DNA from: Bacteroidetes bacterium UBA5543
GTDB taxonomy: Bacteria; Bacteroidota; Bacteroidia; Chitinophagales; Chitinophagaceae
Assembly (NCBI GenBank): GCA_002423665.1
Contig: DINJ01000144.1
Location: forward strand, 8,468-14,605
Direction of reading: 5' to 3'
DNA length: 6,138 nt
The position numbers were made by a program, and so were the translations under genes. The notes under the pieces were generated by a model. The model was not told where the DNA came from and searched no databases. It saw only the letters and a program-made list of their open reading frames with translations. Shown here in pieces: positions 1-4,855 of this stretch (position 1 is the stretch's first letter; every line of letters begins with the position of its first letter).

Positions 1-219
1 GTCATAGGTATGAATATTATCTCTTTTAGAGTTGTAATAGCTAATTGTTAAGTTTCCTGGTTTGTTTTGTCCATAGGTTAACTCAGCATCTGAATCAATA
101 TCTTTTAATAATATGCTGTCAATCAATATATCCTGCACGTCCAGTATTGATGGGGTTGTATCGTTATCTGTGCAGGATAATAGTATACAAACCAGTAGAA
201 TGTATATCTGGTTCTTCAT
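1..219 (-). CDS. Putative lipoprotein, N-terminal 73 residues (3' end beyond the window)
   Basis: This minus-strand frame opens with ATG at 219-217 and stays open to base 1, so only the N-terminus is visible. It begins with a short signal peptide: K2, a hydrophobic stretch at residues 5-14, then the lipobox L13-L14-S15-C16, where C16 would be lipidated by signal peptidase II. The residues after the cysteine are T-D-N-D, and the mature start is acidic and polar. In Bacteroidota an acidic run just after the lipid cysteine acts as a lipoprotein export signal to the cell surface, so surface exposure is plausible but inferred. The visible mature part is rich in D, N, S, I and L, and no domain was recognised. 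It lies 84 nt downstream of another lipoprotein gene on the same strand, with a hairpin between them. The start is well placed because the signal peptide begins at once. The function is unknown. Confidence 0.72.
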   Translation of the reverse strand, partial: MKNQIYILLVCILLSCTDNDTTPSILDVQDILIDSILLKDIDSDAELTYGQNKPGNLTISYYNSKRDNIHTYD

Positions 220-238
220 TTAGATAATAAATATAGCA

Positions 239-278
239 ATAAACCTACACAACAGTGCAATCTGCAGCGTAGGTTTAT
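239..278 (-). terminator. Terminator-like inverted repeat between two lipoprotein genes
   Basis: ATAAACCTAC (239-248) and GTAGGTTTAT (269-278) form a perfect 10-bp inverted repeat around a 20-nt loop. The loop itself holds a small TGCA/TGCA palindrome. Read on the minus strand, the hairpin begins 25 nt past the stop of the lipoprotein at 304-783 and is followed by a U-rich stretch, as expected for an intrinsic terminator. The stem is AT-rich and the tail is not a clean T-run, so termination may be partial and allow read-through into the gene at 1-219. A protein-binding operator for that gene is the alternative, because the repeat ends 20 nt before its ATG. Confidence 0.5.
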
Positions 279-303
279 ATTTCAATAATTAATCTTTTGG
301 TTA

Positions 304-783
304 TTATTCACTCGCTAATGTGACGCCAATTACGAACTCAGGATTTGCAACTGAGAGAGTGCCGGCAGGACCACAAAGATAATAGTTGTCCTTTGCGTCG
401 GGGTGGCTGTTAGGCTGCTTTATAATGTCATATGTTCCGGTAGCTAAAGCCGCTTTATCAATAAAGTTTACATCAGGAAATACAACCCAATTATCTTCAT
501 CACTAAAGAACTCTCCTATGGCAGTTGGTCCTTCAGCTATAGCGGCATCCAACGCCGCGTATTGTTCTGCCAATCCTGTAATTACGACTTCAATACAGTT
601 GTGTTTAATATTGGCGCACGGGAGATCCGGGTCAATAAATGCAAGTACATCATTCCCGTTTTCATCCAGTACAGCTATATTTTCATGATTAAAAGAGGCT
701 TTGTTATTGACTGGGGATTGTTGTTTTTGGCAACTGGTGATGGAGATTATTGCCAGTCCGGCAACTAAGATTGAACGTTTCAT
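304..783 (-). CDS. Putative lipoprotein of unknown function, 159 aa
   Basis: The N-terminus is a typical lipoprotein signal: K2-R3, a hydrophobic core at residues 5-15, and the lipobox I15-T16-S17-C18. C18 is the predicted lipidated residue, anchoring the protein in the inner or outer membrane. The next residues, Q-K-Q-Q, share QK with the Capnocytophaga surface-export signal but lack its acidic residues, so the side of the membrane is uncertain. The mature part has three further cysteines (C56, C63, C137), which could form a disulfide in the periplasm. It is acidic, with several D/N/P-rich turns, and ends in two tandem stop codons (TAA TAA, 306-301). No domain was recognised. The gene runs divergently from the response regulator at 988 and has its own promoter candidate at 878-907. 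Start choice is secure because the signal peptide begins at this ATG. The gene call is fairly firm; the function is unknown. Confidence 0.75.
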   Translation of the reverse strand: MKRSILVAGLAIISITSCQKQQSPVNNKASFNHENIAVLDENGNDVLAFIDPDLPCANIKHNCIEVVITGLAEQYAALDAAIAEGPTAIGEFFSDEDNWVVFPDVNFIDKAALATGTYDIIKQPNSHPDAKDNYYLCGPAGTLSVANPEFVIGVTLASE

Positions 784-877
784 ATAATAAGATTAAGATT
801 ACCCGCTCTTTTCACCGCTTTGCGGAATGCGTACAACCACCTTGTTTTAACCGGCCGGGTTTTAGGTAATTATAAAC

Positions 878-907
878 CAAATTTAGTCGCATCCGGCTAC
901 ACAAAAA
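878..907 (-). promoter_or_regulatory. Bacteroidota-type promoter candidate for the 159-aa lipoprotein
   Basis: On the minus strand TTTTTG (907-902) lies 16 nt before TAAATTTG (885-878). The second box is a full match to the Bacteroidota -7 consensus TAnnTTTG, and the first contains the -33 TTG. The usual spacing is about 17-23 nt, so 16 is slightly short. A start about 6 nt downstream would give a leader of roughly 90 nt. That leader includes the 8-bp palindrome CCGGCCGG (851-858) and a small CCGC-TTT-GCGG hairpin (815-825). No equally good promoter was found facing the response regulator. Confidence 0.45.
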
Positions 908-930
908 CGCTCTATTTTTTTGCGGCATTT

Positions 931-977
931 ACCGAAATGATATCTGCTGTATTGTGCTTATCTTTAATCACCGAAAT
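931..977. repeat. Two copies of ACCGAAAT upstream of the response regulator
   Basis: ACCGAAAT occurs at 931-938 and 970-977, 39 nt apart start to start. The second copy ends 10 nt before the ATG of the response regulator. Paired sites upstream of a regulator gene can be autoregulatory operators, but 8-bp repeats also arise by chance in a 200-nt spacer. Confidence 0.2.
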
Positions 978-987
978 CTAAGCACTT

Positions 988-1644
988 ATGAAATCCACCA
1001 TTCGTATTGCCTTTGCAGATGACCATGCCATGTTCCGCAAAGGGCTGGTATCACTGCTCCATAACTATCCGCAAATTGAGGTAATAATAGAAGCAGCCGA
1101 TGGTGCCGAATTATTGGCACAATTAGACACAGGCAACCAACTACCGGATATCTGCTTGCTGGACATTAGCATGAAACCAATGAACGGCTACAAAACTGCT
1201 GCAGAACTCAGTGTCAGGTACCCGGAAGTCAAAATTATTGCCCTCAGTATGTTTACCGACGAGTTCAGTATCATCAGTATGTTGCGCAATGGTGCACGAG
1301 GATATGTGAGTAAGGAGGATGGGCCTGAACGGCTGGTAGAAGTGATAGCACATGTCGTTAAAAACGGCTTTTACCTGGAGGGTATTAATGCCAGTACAGT
1401 GACAAAAGCTATGCATGGCAATACGATTTCATTCCTCGATTTAACCAAGAAAGAATTAGAACTGATACAACTATCTTGCAGTGAGCACACGTACGACATT
1501 ATTGCTGACAAAATGCACATTAGTATACGTACACTGGAAACATACCGCCATAACCTGTACAAGAAACTGGATGTTACTACAAGGCAGGGGCTGGTGCTAT
1601 TCGCTATGCGTACTGGACTTTGTGTGAACGAAACGCGTAAATAG
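988..1644 (+). CDS. NarL/FixJ-family response regulator (REC + LuxR-type HTH)
   Basis: This is a cytoplasmic two-component response regulator of 218 aa, the normal length for the family. Residues 5-122 form the receiver domain: acidic pair D11-D12, phospho-acceptor D59 in the LLDISM stretch, switch residue S87 and conserved lysine K109 (in YVSKED). After a linker, residues 152-212 form a LuxR/GerE helix-turn-helix. Its recognition helix falls around I178-L194, in the usual pattern S-I-R-T-L-E-T-Y-R-x-N-L-x-x-K-L. All key residues are intact, so it should be phosphorylated and bind DNA. No sensor kinase lies in the window, so its signal and partner are unknown. The SRPBCC gene starts 20 nt after its stop, suggesting co-transcription. 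The ATG at 988 places the receiver's first beta strand at residue 5, as expected. The family is certain; the regulated genes are not known. Confidence 0.93.
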   Translation: MKSTIRIAFADDHAMFRKGLVSLLHNYPQIEVIIEAADGAELLAQLDTGNQLPDICLLDISMKPMNGYKTAAELSVRYPEVKIIALSMFTDEFSIISMLRNGARGYVSKEDGPERLVEVIAHVVKNGFYLEGINASTVTKAMHGNTISFLDLTKKELELIQLSCSEHTYDIIADKMHISIRTLETYRHNLYKKLDVTTRQGLVLFAMRTGLCVNETRK

Positions 1645-1664
1645 TTAAGTATAAGAACCTGACA

Positions 1665-2129
1665 ATGGTAACTATAAAACTTGAAACAAGAATTAACGCG
1701 CCGGCTGATGTATGTTTCGACTTGTCAAGAAACATAGACATGCACACGGCATCTATGGAAAAGTCAAAAGAAAAGGCTGTTGCGGGTGTTACATCAGGGC
1801 TTATAGAAAAAGGCCAGTTCGTTACATGGCGGGCGACACATTTTTTTATCCCTATGTACATGACCGTCAAAATAGTGGAGATGGAGTTCCCGCACTATTT
1901 TATTGATGTTATGGTTAAAGGCCCGTTTAAATCGCTTTGGCATAAACATTCATTCGTGCTGGAAGATGGTTGCACGCTGATGAAAGACGAATTTAAAATT
2001 GAAGCCCCTTTGGGGATATTAGGAAGGTTTGCAGAATGGCTTTTCTTGAAATCATATATGGAAAAGCTGCTTAAAAAACGCAATGAGGTATTGAAACATG
2101 CGGCTGAAACACCAGGTGTATTGAATTAA
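1665..2129 (+). CDS. SRPBCC-family protein (START/polyketide-cyclase-like fold)
   Basis: This 154-aa protein resembles the SRPBCC superfamily members of Bacteroidota that are sometimes labelled 'cell division inhibitor' or 'polyketide cyclase/dehydrase'. The fold is a helix-grip cavity that binds hydrophobic ligands. Visible hallmarks are an opening beta strand running into N11-A12-P13-A14-D15-V16-C17-F18; the R22-N23-I24-D25-M26-H27 segment; S44-G45-L46-I47 followed by T54-W55; D81-x-M83-V84-K85-G86-P87-F88; and P115-L116-G117-I118-L119-G120 leading into an amphipathic C-terminal helix with L-L-K-K-R-N-E-V (135-142). It has no signal peptide or membrane segment, so it should be cytoplasmic. 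Its ligand cannot be told from sequence. It starts 20 nt after the response regulator stop, so the two are probably one operon, which gives no clear functional clue. ATG is chosen because the first fold strand begins at once. Confidence 0.85.
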   Translation: MVTIKLETRINAPADVCFDLSRNIDMHTASMEKSKEKAVAGVTSGLIEKGQFVTWRATHFFIPMYMTVKIVEMEFPHYFIDVMVKGPFKSLWHKHSFVLEDGCTLMKDEFKIEAPLGILGRFAEWLFLKSYMEKLLKKRNEVLKHAAETPGVLN

Positions 2130-2149
2130 GAATATTTTATTGATGGCAT

Positions 2150-2180
2150 TTTGTTGTTTAGTATTTATAACGTATATTTG
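2150..2180 (+). promoter_or_regulatory. Strong Bacteroidota-type promoter upstream of a noncoding hairpin array
   Basis: TTTG (2150-2153) is followed after exactly 19 nt by TATATTTG (2173-2180). Both boxes and the spacing match the Bacteroidota primary-sigma consensus (TTTG - 19-21 nt - TAnnTTTG). It starts 21 nt after the SRPBCC stop codon and faces a region with no credible protein gene. A start about 6 nt downstream falls near 2186, at the beginning of the first hairpin repeat. It is the best promoter match in the window. Confidence 0.5.
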
Positions 2181-2183
2181 CTA

Positions 2184-2280
2184 TTGTAGTCCCGATGCTT
2201 CGGGATTGTAAATCCCGCTCGTGCGGAGCTGTTGTAGGTCCGATGCTTTAGGATTATATAATCCTCGTAACGAATTACAG
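2184..2280 (+). repeat. Two tandem 48/49-nt units with shared three-hairpin layout
   Basis: Unit 1 is 2184-2231 and unit 2 is 2232-2280. Both begin TTGTAG and share GATGCTT and GGATT in the same places. Each can form a similar series of hairpins. First: TCCCG/CGGGA (2190-2205) in unit 1, TCC/GGA in unit 2. Second: CGGGATT-GTA-AATCCCG (2201-2217) in unit 1, the perfect palindrome GGATTATATAATCC (2251-2264) in unit 2. Third: GCTC/GAGC (2217-2229) in unit 1, GTAA/TTAC (2267-2278) in unit 2. The first and second hairpins share bases and exclude each other. The 3' halves differ in sequence but keep pairing. A decayed fourth hairpin may follow, with ACAG (2277-2280) facing CTGT (2291-2294). The pattern resembles dispersed palindromic intergenic repeats of Bacteroidota; that identity is inference. 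Confidence 0.6.
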
Positions 2281-2379
2281 GATTTTTAAACTGTGAATAA
2301 ACCATATGCCAATGCCCGCAATAAGACGCCATCACCACAACGTATTAAACAAGCCACCCGCCCGCGAGGCGGGTTTTTT
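2186..2379 (+). ncRNA. Candidate structured small RNA (~190 nt)
   Basis: This unit is inferred from its borders. A near-consensus promoter ends at 2180, hairpin-forming repeat units fill 2184-2280, and a strong intrinsic terminator ends at 2379. No credible protein gene lies inside: the open frame that starts with GTG at 2293 translates straight through the terminator. The spacer 2295-2355 is A/C-rich and probably unpaired, a usual place for antisense contacts in small RNAs. It does not match 6S RNA, tmRNA, RNase P or SRP RNA as far as can be judged by eye; in particular its two ends are not complementary. The alternative is that the terminator belongs to the long 3' UTR of the SRPBCC operon and that the repeats are inserted palindromic elements. 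The exact 5' end is an estimate. Confidence 0.38.
2356..2379 (+). terminator. Intrinsic (Rho-independent) terminator
   Basis: CCCGCC (2357-2362) and GGCGGG (2368-2373) form a perfect GC-rich 6-bp stem with a 5-nt CGCGA loop. The stem extends by one A-T pair (2356/2374) and is followed directly by six T (2374-2379). This is the clearest terminator in the window. It ends transcription coming from the SRPBCC operon, from the candidate small RNA, or both. On the minus strand there is no equivalent T-run beyond the stem, so it acts one way. Confidence 0.85.
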
Positions 2380-2414
2380 ATTCCGGGTATTTCTCCCGAA
2401 AAAATACGTGCAGA

Positions 2415-2433
2415 GTTAACAAAAGTTAACAAA
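2415..2433. repeat. Tandem GTTAACAAA repeat, 10-nt period
   Basis: GTTAACAAA occurs at 2415-2423 and again at 2425-2433. The 10-nt period puts both on the same face of the helix. GTTAAC is itself a palindrome, so the pair could bind a dimeric regulator. It lies about 380 nt before fabI and 36 nt past the terminator. Neither partner nor target is known. Confidence 0.35.
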
Positions 2434-2563
2434 CAGCGTGTAATATGCTTATTGCCAATCAATTGCAAAGACGCAATATTACTGCCGGTTAAATCAGCTA
2501 TGCAAAAAGCAACCATATACTTAACAAAATGTGAGGCATCATGTGCTATTACGGAAATTATTC

Positions 2564-2586
2564 TCCCCTTTAGGGGGATAGGGGGA
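2564..2586. repeat. Bacteroidota-style intergenic CCCC-TTTA-GGGGG repeat
   Basis: TCCCC (2564-2568), TTTA (2569-2572), then GGGGG (2573-2577), ATA and a second GGGGG (2581-2585) followed by A. The C-run can pair with either G-run, giving two competing hairpins. From general knowledge, motifs of the form CCCCC-TTTA-GGGGG-n-GGGGG recur between genes in many Bacteroidota genomes. This copy appears to be one, with one C lost. It shows no coding content and no target-site duplication I can see. Confidence 0.5.
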
Positions 2587-2810
2587 CAACCTCGCGTGGA
2601 ACAAACAACGTGCAAAATGATACCTCCTCGTCTCAGCGCCTATGCGATTAAATTTAAAAACAGATATTCTGGCATCACTTTGGCAACACCTGTCCAACCA
2701 AGACTGCGAAAACCCACATTACATCACAAAAATTACCAATATTCAACCTGCTCAAACCTTTGCATTTTTTTCTACTTTTACCACCTGTAATATTTTAAAC
2801 AACACCGGTT

Positions 2811-3647
2811 ATGGCGTATCAATTGTTAAAAGGTAAAAAAGGTATCATCTTCGGCGCGTTAGACGAGCGTTCCATTGCATGGAAAACTGCTCTGCGTGTA
2901 TGCGAAGAAGGAGGGGAAATAGTGCTGACCAACGCACCCATCGCTTTGCGTATGGGCAAAATCAACGAACTGGCGCAGCAGTGCAACAATGCACAGGTGA
3001 TACCCGCCGACGCTACATCTGTAGAAGACCTGGAAAACCTGCTGAACAAGAGTATGGAAATACTGGGTGTCAAGCTTGACTTTGTGCTGCACTCCATAGG
3101 TATGTCGCCCAATGTGCGCAAAGCCATACCTTATACCAATACCAACTACGACAATTTCCTGAAGACATTGGATATATCAGCCCTGTCGCTGCACAAGCTG
3201 CTGCAAAGCTGTATGAAGCTGGACGCGGTGAACGAATGGGGCTCTGTACTGGCGCTGACATATATAGCCGCACAGCGCACTTTCCCCGGCTACAACGATA
3301 TGGCCGAGGCCAAGGCCCTGATGGAAAGTATAGCCCGCAGCTTCGGTTACCACTACGGTTTCGCTAAAAAAGTGAGGGTAAACACCATCTCCCAGTCGCC
3401 TACTATTACTACGGCGGGTTCGGGCGTATCAGGTTTCGATGCCTTCTTTGAATATGCTAACAAAATGTCGCCGCTGGGCAACGCCACATCTGACGACTGT
3501 GCCAACTACTGCGTATCTATGTTCAGCGACCTGACGCGTATGGTGACGATGCAAAACCTGTTCCACGACGGGGGCTTCTCCAACACGGGTGTCAGCCAGG
3601 CAATAGTGGAAGAAATGCAGAAAGCCGCAGGGGTTTCAGGCAGTTAA
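2811..3647 (+). CDS. fabI: Enoyl-[acyl-carrier-protein] reductase FabI
   Basis: FabI carries out the last step of each fatty-acid elongation cycle in the cytoplasm, reducing trans-2-enoyl-ACP with NAD(P)H. The 278-aa protein is a short-chain dehydrogenase-fold enzyme of normal FabI length. Visible features are the nucleotide-binding loop G11-x3-G15-x5-S21-I22-A23; A66-D67-A68, which contacts the adenine; L93-H94-S95-I96-G97; and the catalytic pair Y151 and Y161-x6-K168 within a Y-N-D-M-A-E-A-K segment. The stretch I193-S194-Q195-S196-P197, followed by T-T-A-G, matches the Bacteroidota version rather than the E. coli one. The C-terminus has the family's Q248-N249-L250-F251-H252-D253-G254-G255-F256-S257. 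The ATG at 2811 gives the standard M-A-Y-x-L-L-K-G-K-K-G start. porQ follows after 50 nt, so the two are probably co-transcribed. FabI is the usual target of triclosan-type inhibitors. Confidence 0.95.
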   Translation: MAYQLLKGKKGIIFGALDERSIAWKTALRVCEEGGEIVLTNAPIALRMGKINELAQQCNNAQVIPADATSVEDLENLLNKSMEILGVKLDFVLHSIGMSPNVRKAIPYTNTNYDNFLKTLDISALSLHKLLQSCMKLDAVNEWGSVLALTYIAAQRTFPGYNDMAEAKALMESIARSFGYHYGFAKKVRVNTISQSPTITTAGSGVSGFDAFFEYANKMSPLGNATSDDCANYCVSMFSDLTRMVTMQNLFHDGGFSNTGVSQAIVEEMQKAAGVSGS

Positions 3648-3654
3648 AAACCAA

Positions 3655-3679
3655 TGTGCGGCGGCAATATTCCCGCACA
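3655..3679 (+). other. Hairpin in the fabI-porQ gap
   Basis: TGTGCGG (3655-3661) and CCGCACA (3673-3679) make a perfect 7-bp stem with an 11-nt loop, 8 nt past the fabI stop and 19 nt before the porQ ATG. No T-run follows, so it is unlikely to be a full terminator. An mRNA-processing or stability element that sets different FabI and PorQ levels is possible. Confidence 0.4.
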
Positions 3680-3697
3680 GCAAGACGTTAATGATAT

Positions 3698-4855
3698 ATG
3701 CTGAAAAAAATCCTTACCGGTATTAGCCTTACATGTTTCATCGCCGCCCCTGCCATAGCGCAGGTAAACGGCGGGCAAAGGGCTATGGAATACCTGAGGC
3801 TGCCCAATGCACCGCATATTACGGCTTTGGGCGGCATGAACGTTTCTAATCCCGATAAGGATATCAGCTTTGCATTGCAGAACCCGTCGCTGATGCGCCC
3901 GGGCCTGCACAACAACCTGGGATTAAATTATAACTTTTACTATTCAGGTATCAAAATAGCTAACCTGCAATATGGTTATCACTTGCCTGAGCTGGAGACA
4001 TCCTTCGTGCTGGGGGTGCAATATCTCAACTATGGCAACTTCATGCAGACGGATAACCTGGGCAACCAGCTGGGTGAGTTCCGTGCCAATGATTATGCCA
4101 TCACCCTGGGGGCATCCCGCCAGTATCGGGAGAAATGGCGTTACGGGGCTTCTGTTAAGTGGGCACAGTCAACTTTGTATGATAAGTCGGCATACGCTGC
4201 ATTAGCAGATGTGGGGGTTACTTACATGGACACGGCCAGCATGATAACCATAGGTGCTGTAGCTAAAAACATGGGTGTGATGCTGAAGAAGTACAACCCC
4301 AATAACTCCGCGGAGCCTATGCCTTTCGACCTGCAACTGGGTATTACCAAAAGGTTCAGATATGTGCCACTGCGACTAATAGCCACATTGCATCACCTGT
4401 ACGAGTGGGACATCCGCTACGACAACCCGGCAGACAGGGAGAACAATAACCTCTTTGGCGGCACCGATACCACTGAGAAGGCCAAAACCTACTTTACCGA
4501 TAAGCTGTTCAGGCATTTTATATTCGGTGCTGAGATACTGATAGGTAAAAGGATACTGGTGAGCGCATCGTACAATCATATGCGCCGCTCCGAATTGCTG
4601 ATACGCGACAAAACTGGTATGGCGGGCTTCGCATATGGAGTAGGTATAGACCTGAACAAATTCCAGGTGCAGTTCGCACGTTCGCACTACCATATAGCGG
4701 GTGCCTACAACGAGATTGGTATCAACTTCGCGCTGAACAAACTAATGGGAATCGGCAAGTTTGGCAACAAGATACATTGGGAGGATACATACCCCGATTG
4801 GGAATTCTACTCCATACCGCCTACTTCTGCTCCTGCTGATGTTTCGGGAAATTAA
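3698..4855 (+). CDS. porQ: Type IX secretion system outer-membrane protein PorQ
   Basis: PorQ is a beta-barrel outer-membrane component of the T9SS. With PorU, PorV and PorZ it forms the attachment complex that removes the C-terminal signal of cargo and anchors cargo to the surface. The 385-aa protein begins with a signal peptide (K3-K4, hydrophobic 5-17, cleavage probably A21|Q22). The mature start G25-G26-Q27-x2-M-E-Y-L-R-L-P, then A43-L44-G45-G46 and L60-Q61-N62-P63-S64-L65, is the family hallmark. Further matches are L106-x-V-Q-Y-L-N-Y-G-N-F (to F115), A189-K190-N191-M192-G193, P209-F210-D211-L212-Q213-L214-G215 and H330-Y331-H332-I333-A334-G335. Alternating hydrophobic and polar strands run throughout, as in a barrel. 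The last 35 nt overlap the convergent terC gene, and the P/S/A-rich tail after about residue 370 is probably not part of the barrel. Confidence 0.9.
   Translation: MLKKILTGISLTCFIAAPAIAQVNGGQRAMEYLRLPNAPHITALGGMNVSNPDKDISFALQNPSLMRPGLHNNLGLNYNFYYSGIKIANLQYGYHLPELETSFVLGVQYLNYGNFMQTDNLGNQLGEFRANDYAITLGASRQYREKWRYGASVKWAQSTLYDKSAYAALADVGVTYMDTASMITIGAVAKNMGVMLKKYNPNNSAEPMPFDLQLGITKRFRYVPLRLIATLHHLYEWDIRYDNPADRENNNLFGGTDTTEKAKTYFTDKLFRHFIFGAEILIGKRILVSASYNHMRRSELLIRDKTGMAGFAYGVGIDLNKFQVQFARSHYHIAGAYNEIGINFALNKLMGIGKFGNKIHWEDTYPDWEFYSIPPTSAPADVSGN

Larger units (their letters stand above)
2380..2810. other. Noncoding stretch upstream of fabI
   Basis: These 431 nt hold no protein gene I can support. 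The open frames here have no recognisable family and translate through repeats. The stretch contains a weak CGGG/CCCG hairpin (2384-2398), a tandem GTTAACAAA repeat and a CCCC-TTTA-GGGGG repeat. From about 2640 to 2800 the plus strand is poor in G and rich in A, C and T, which suits an unstructured leader. No full TAnnTTTG box faces fabI. The nearest partial matches, TAAATTTA (2649-2656), AACCTTTG (2755-2762) and TACTTTTA (2773-2780), each lack a TTG at the right distance. Confidence 0.6.

Noticed and set aside
45..227. Plus-strand open frame at the left edge
   Set aside because: It lies antisense to the lipoprotein frame at 1-219, which has a proper signal peptide and lipobox.
913..922. T-run (TATTTTTTTG) as promoter or terminator for the response regulator
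   Set aside because: No TTG at a proper distance upstream and no hairpin before the T-run.
2184..2280. CRISPR array
   Set aside because: Only two adjacent, imperfect units with no spacers between them and no cas genes.
2186..2379. 6S RNA
   Set aside because: The length fits, but the two ends are not complementary and no single long bulged hairpin is visible.
2286..2615. Minus-strand open frame of 109 codons in the same spacer
   Set aside because: Its sequence is the translation of the CCCC-TTTA-GGGGG repeat and the terminator stem; no family resemblance.
2293..2790. Plus-strand open frame of 165 codons with a GTG start upstream of fabI
   Set aside because: It translates straight through the intrinsic terminator, the GTTAACAAA pair and the G-rich repeat, has no recognisable domain and no convincing ribosome binding site.
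2642..2836. Small plus-strand open frame overlapping the fabI start by 26 nt
   Set aside because: Most of it lies in the G-poor leader, no family is recognisable, and its last codons are fabI read in another frame.
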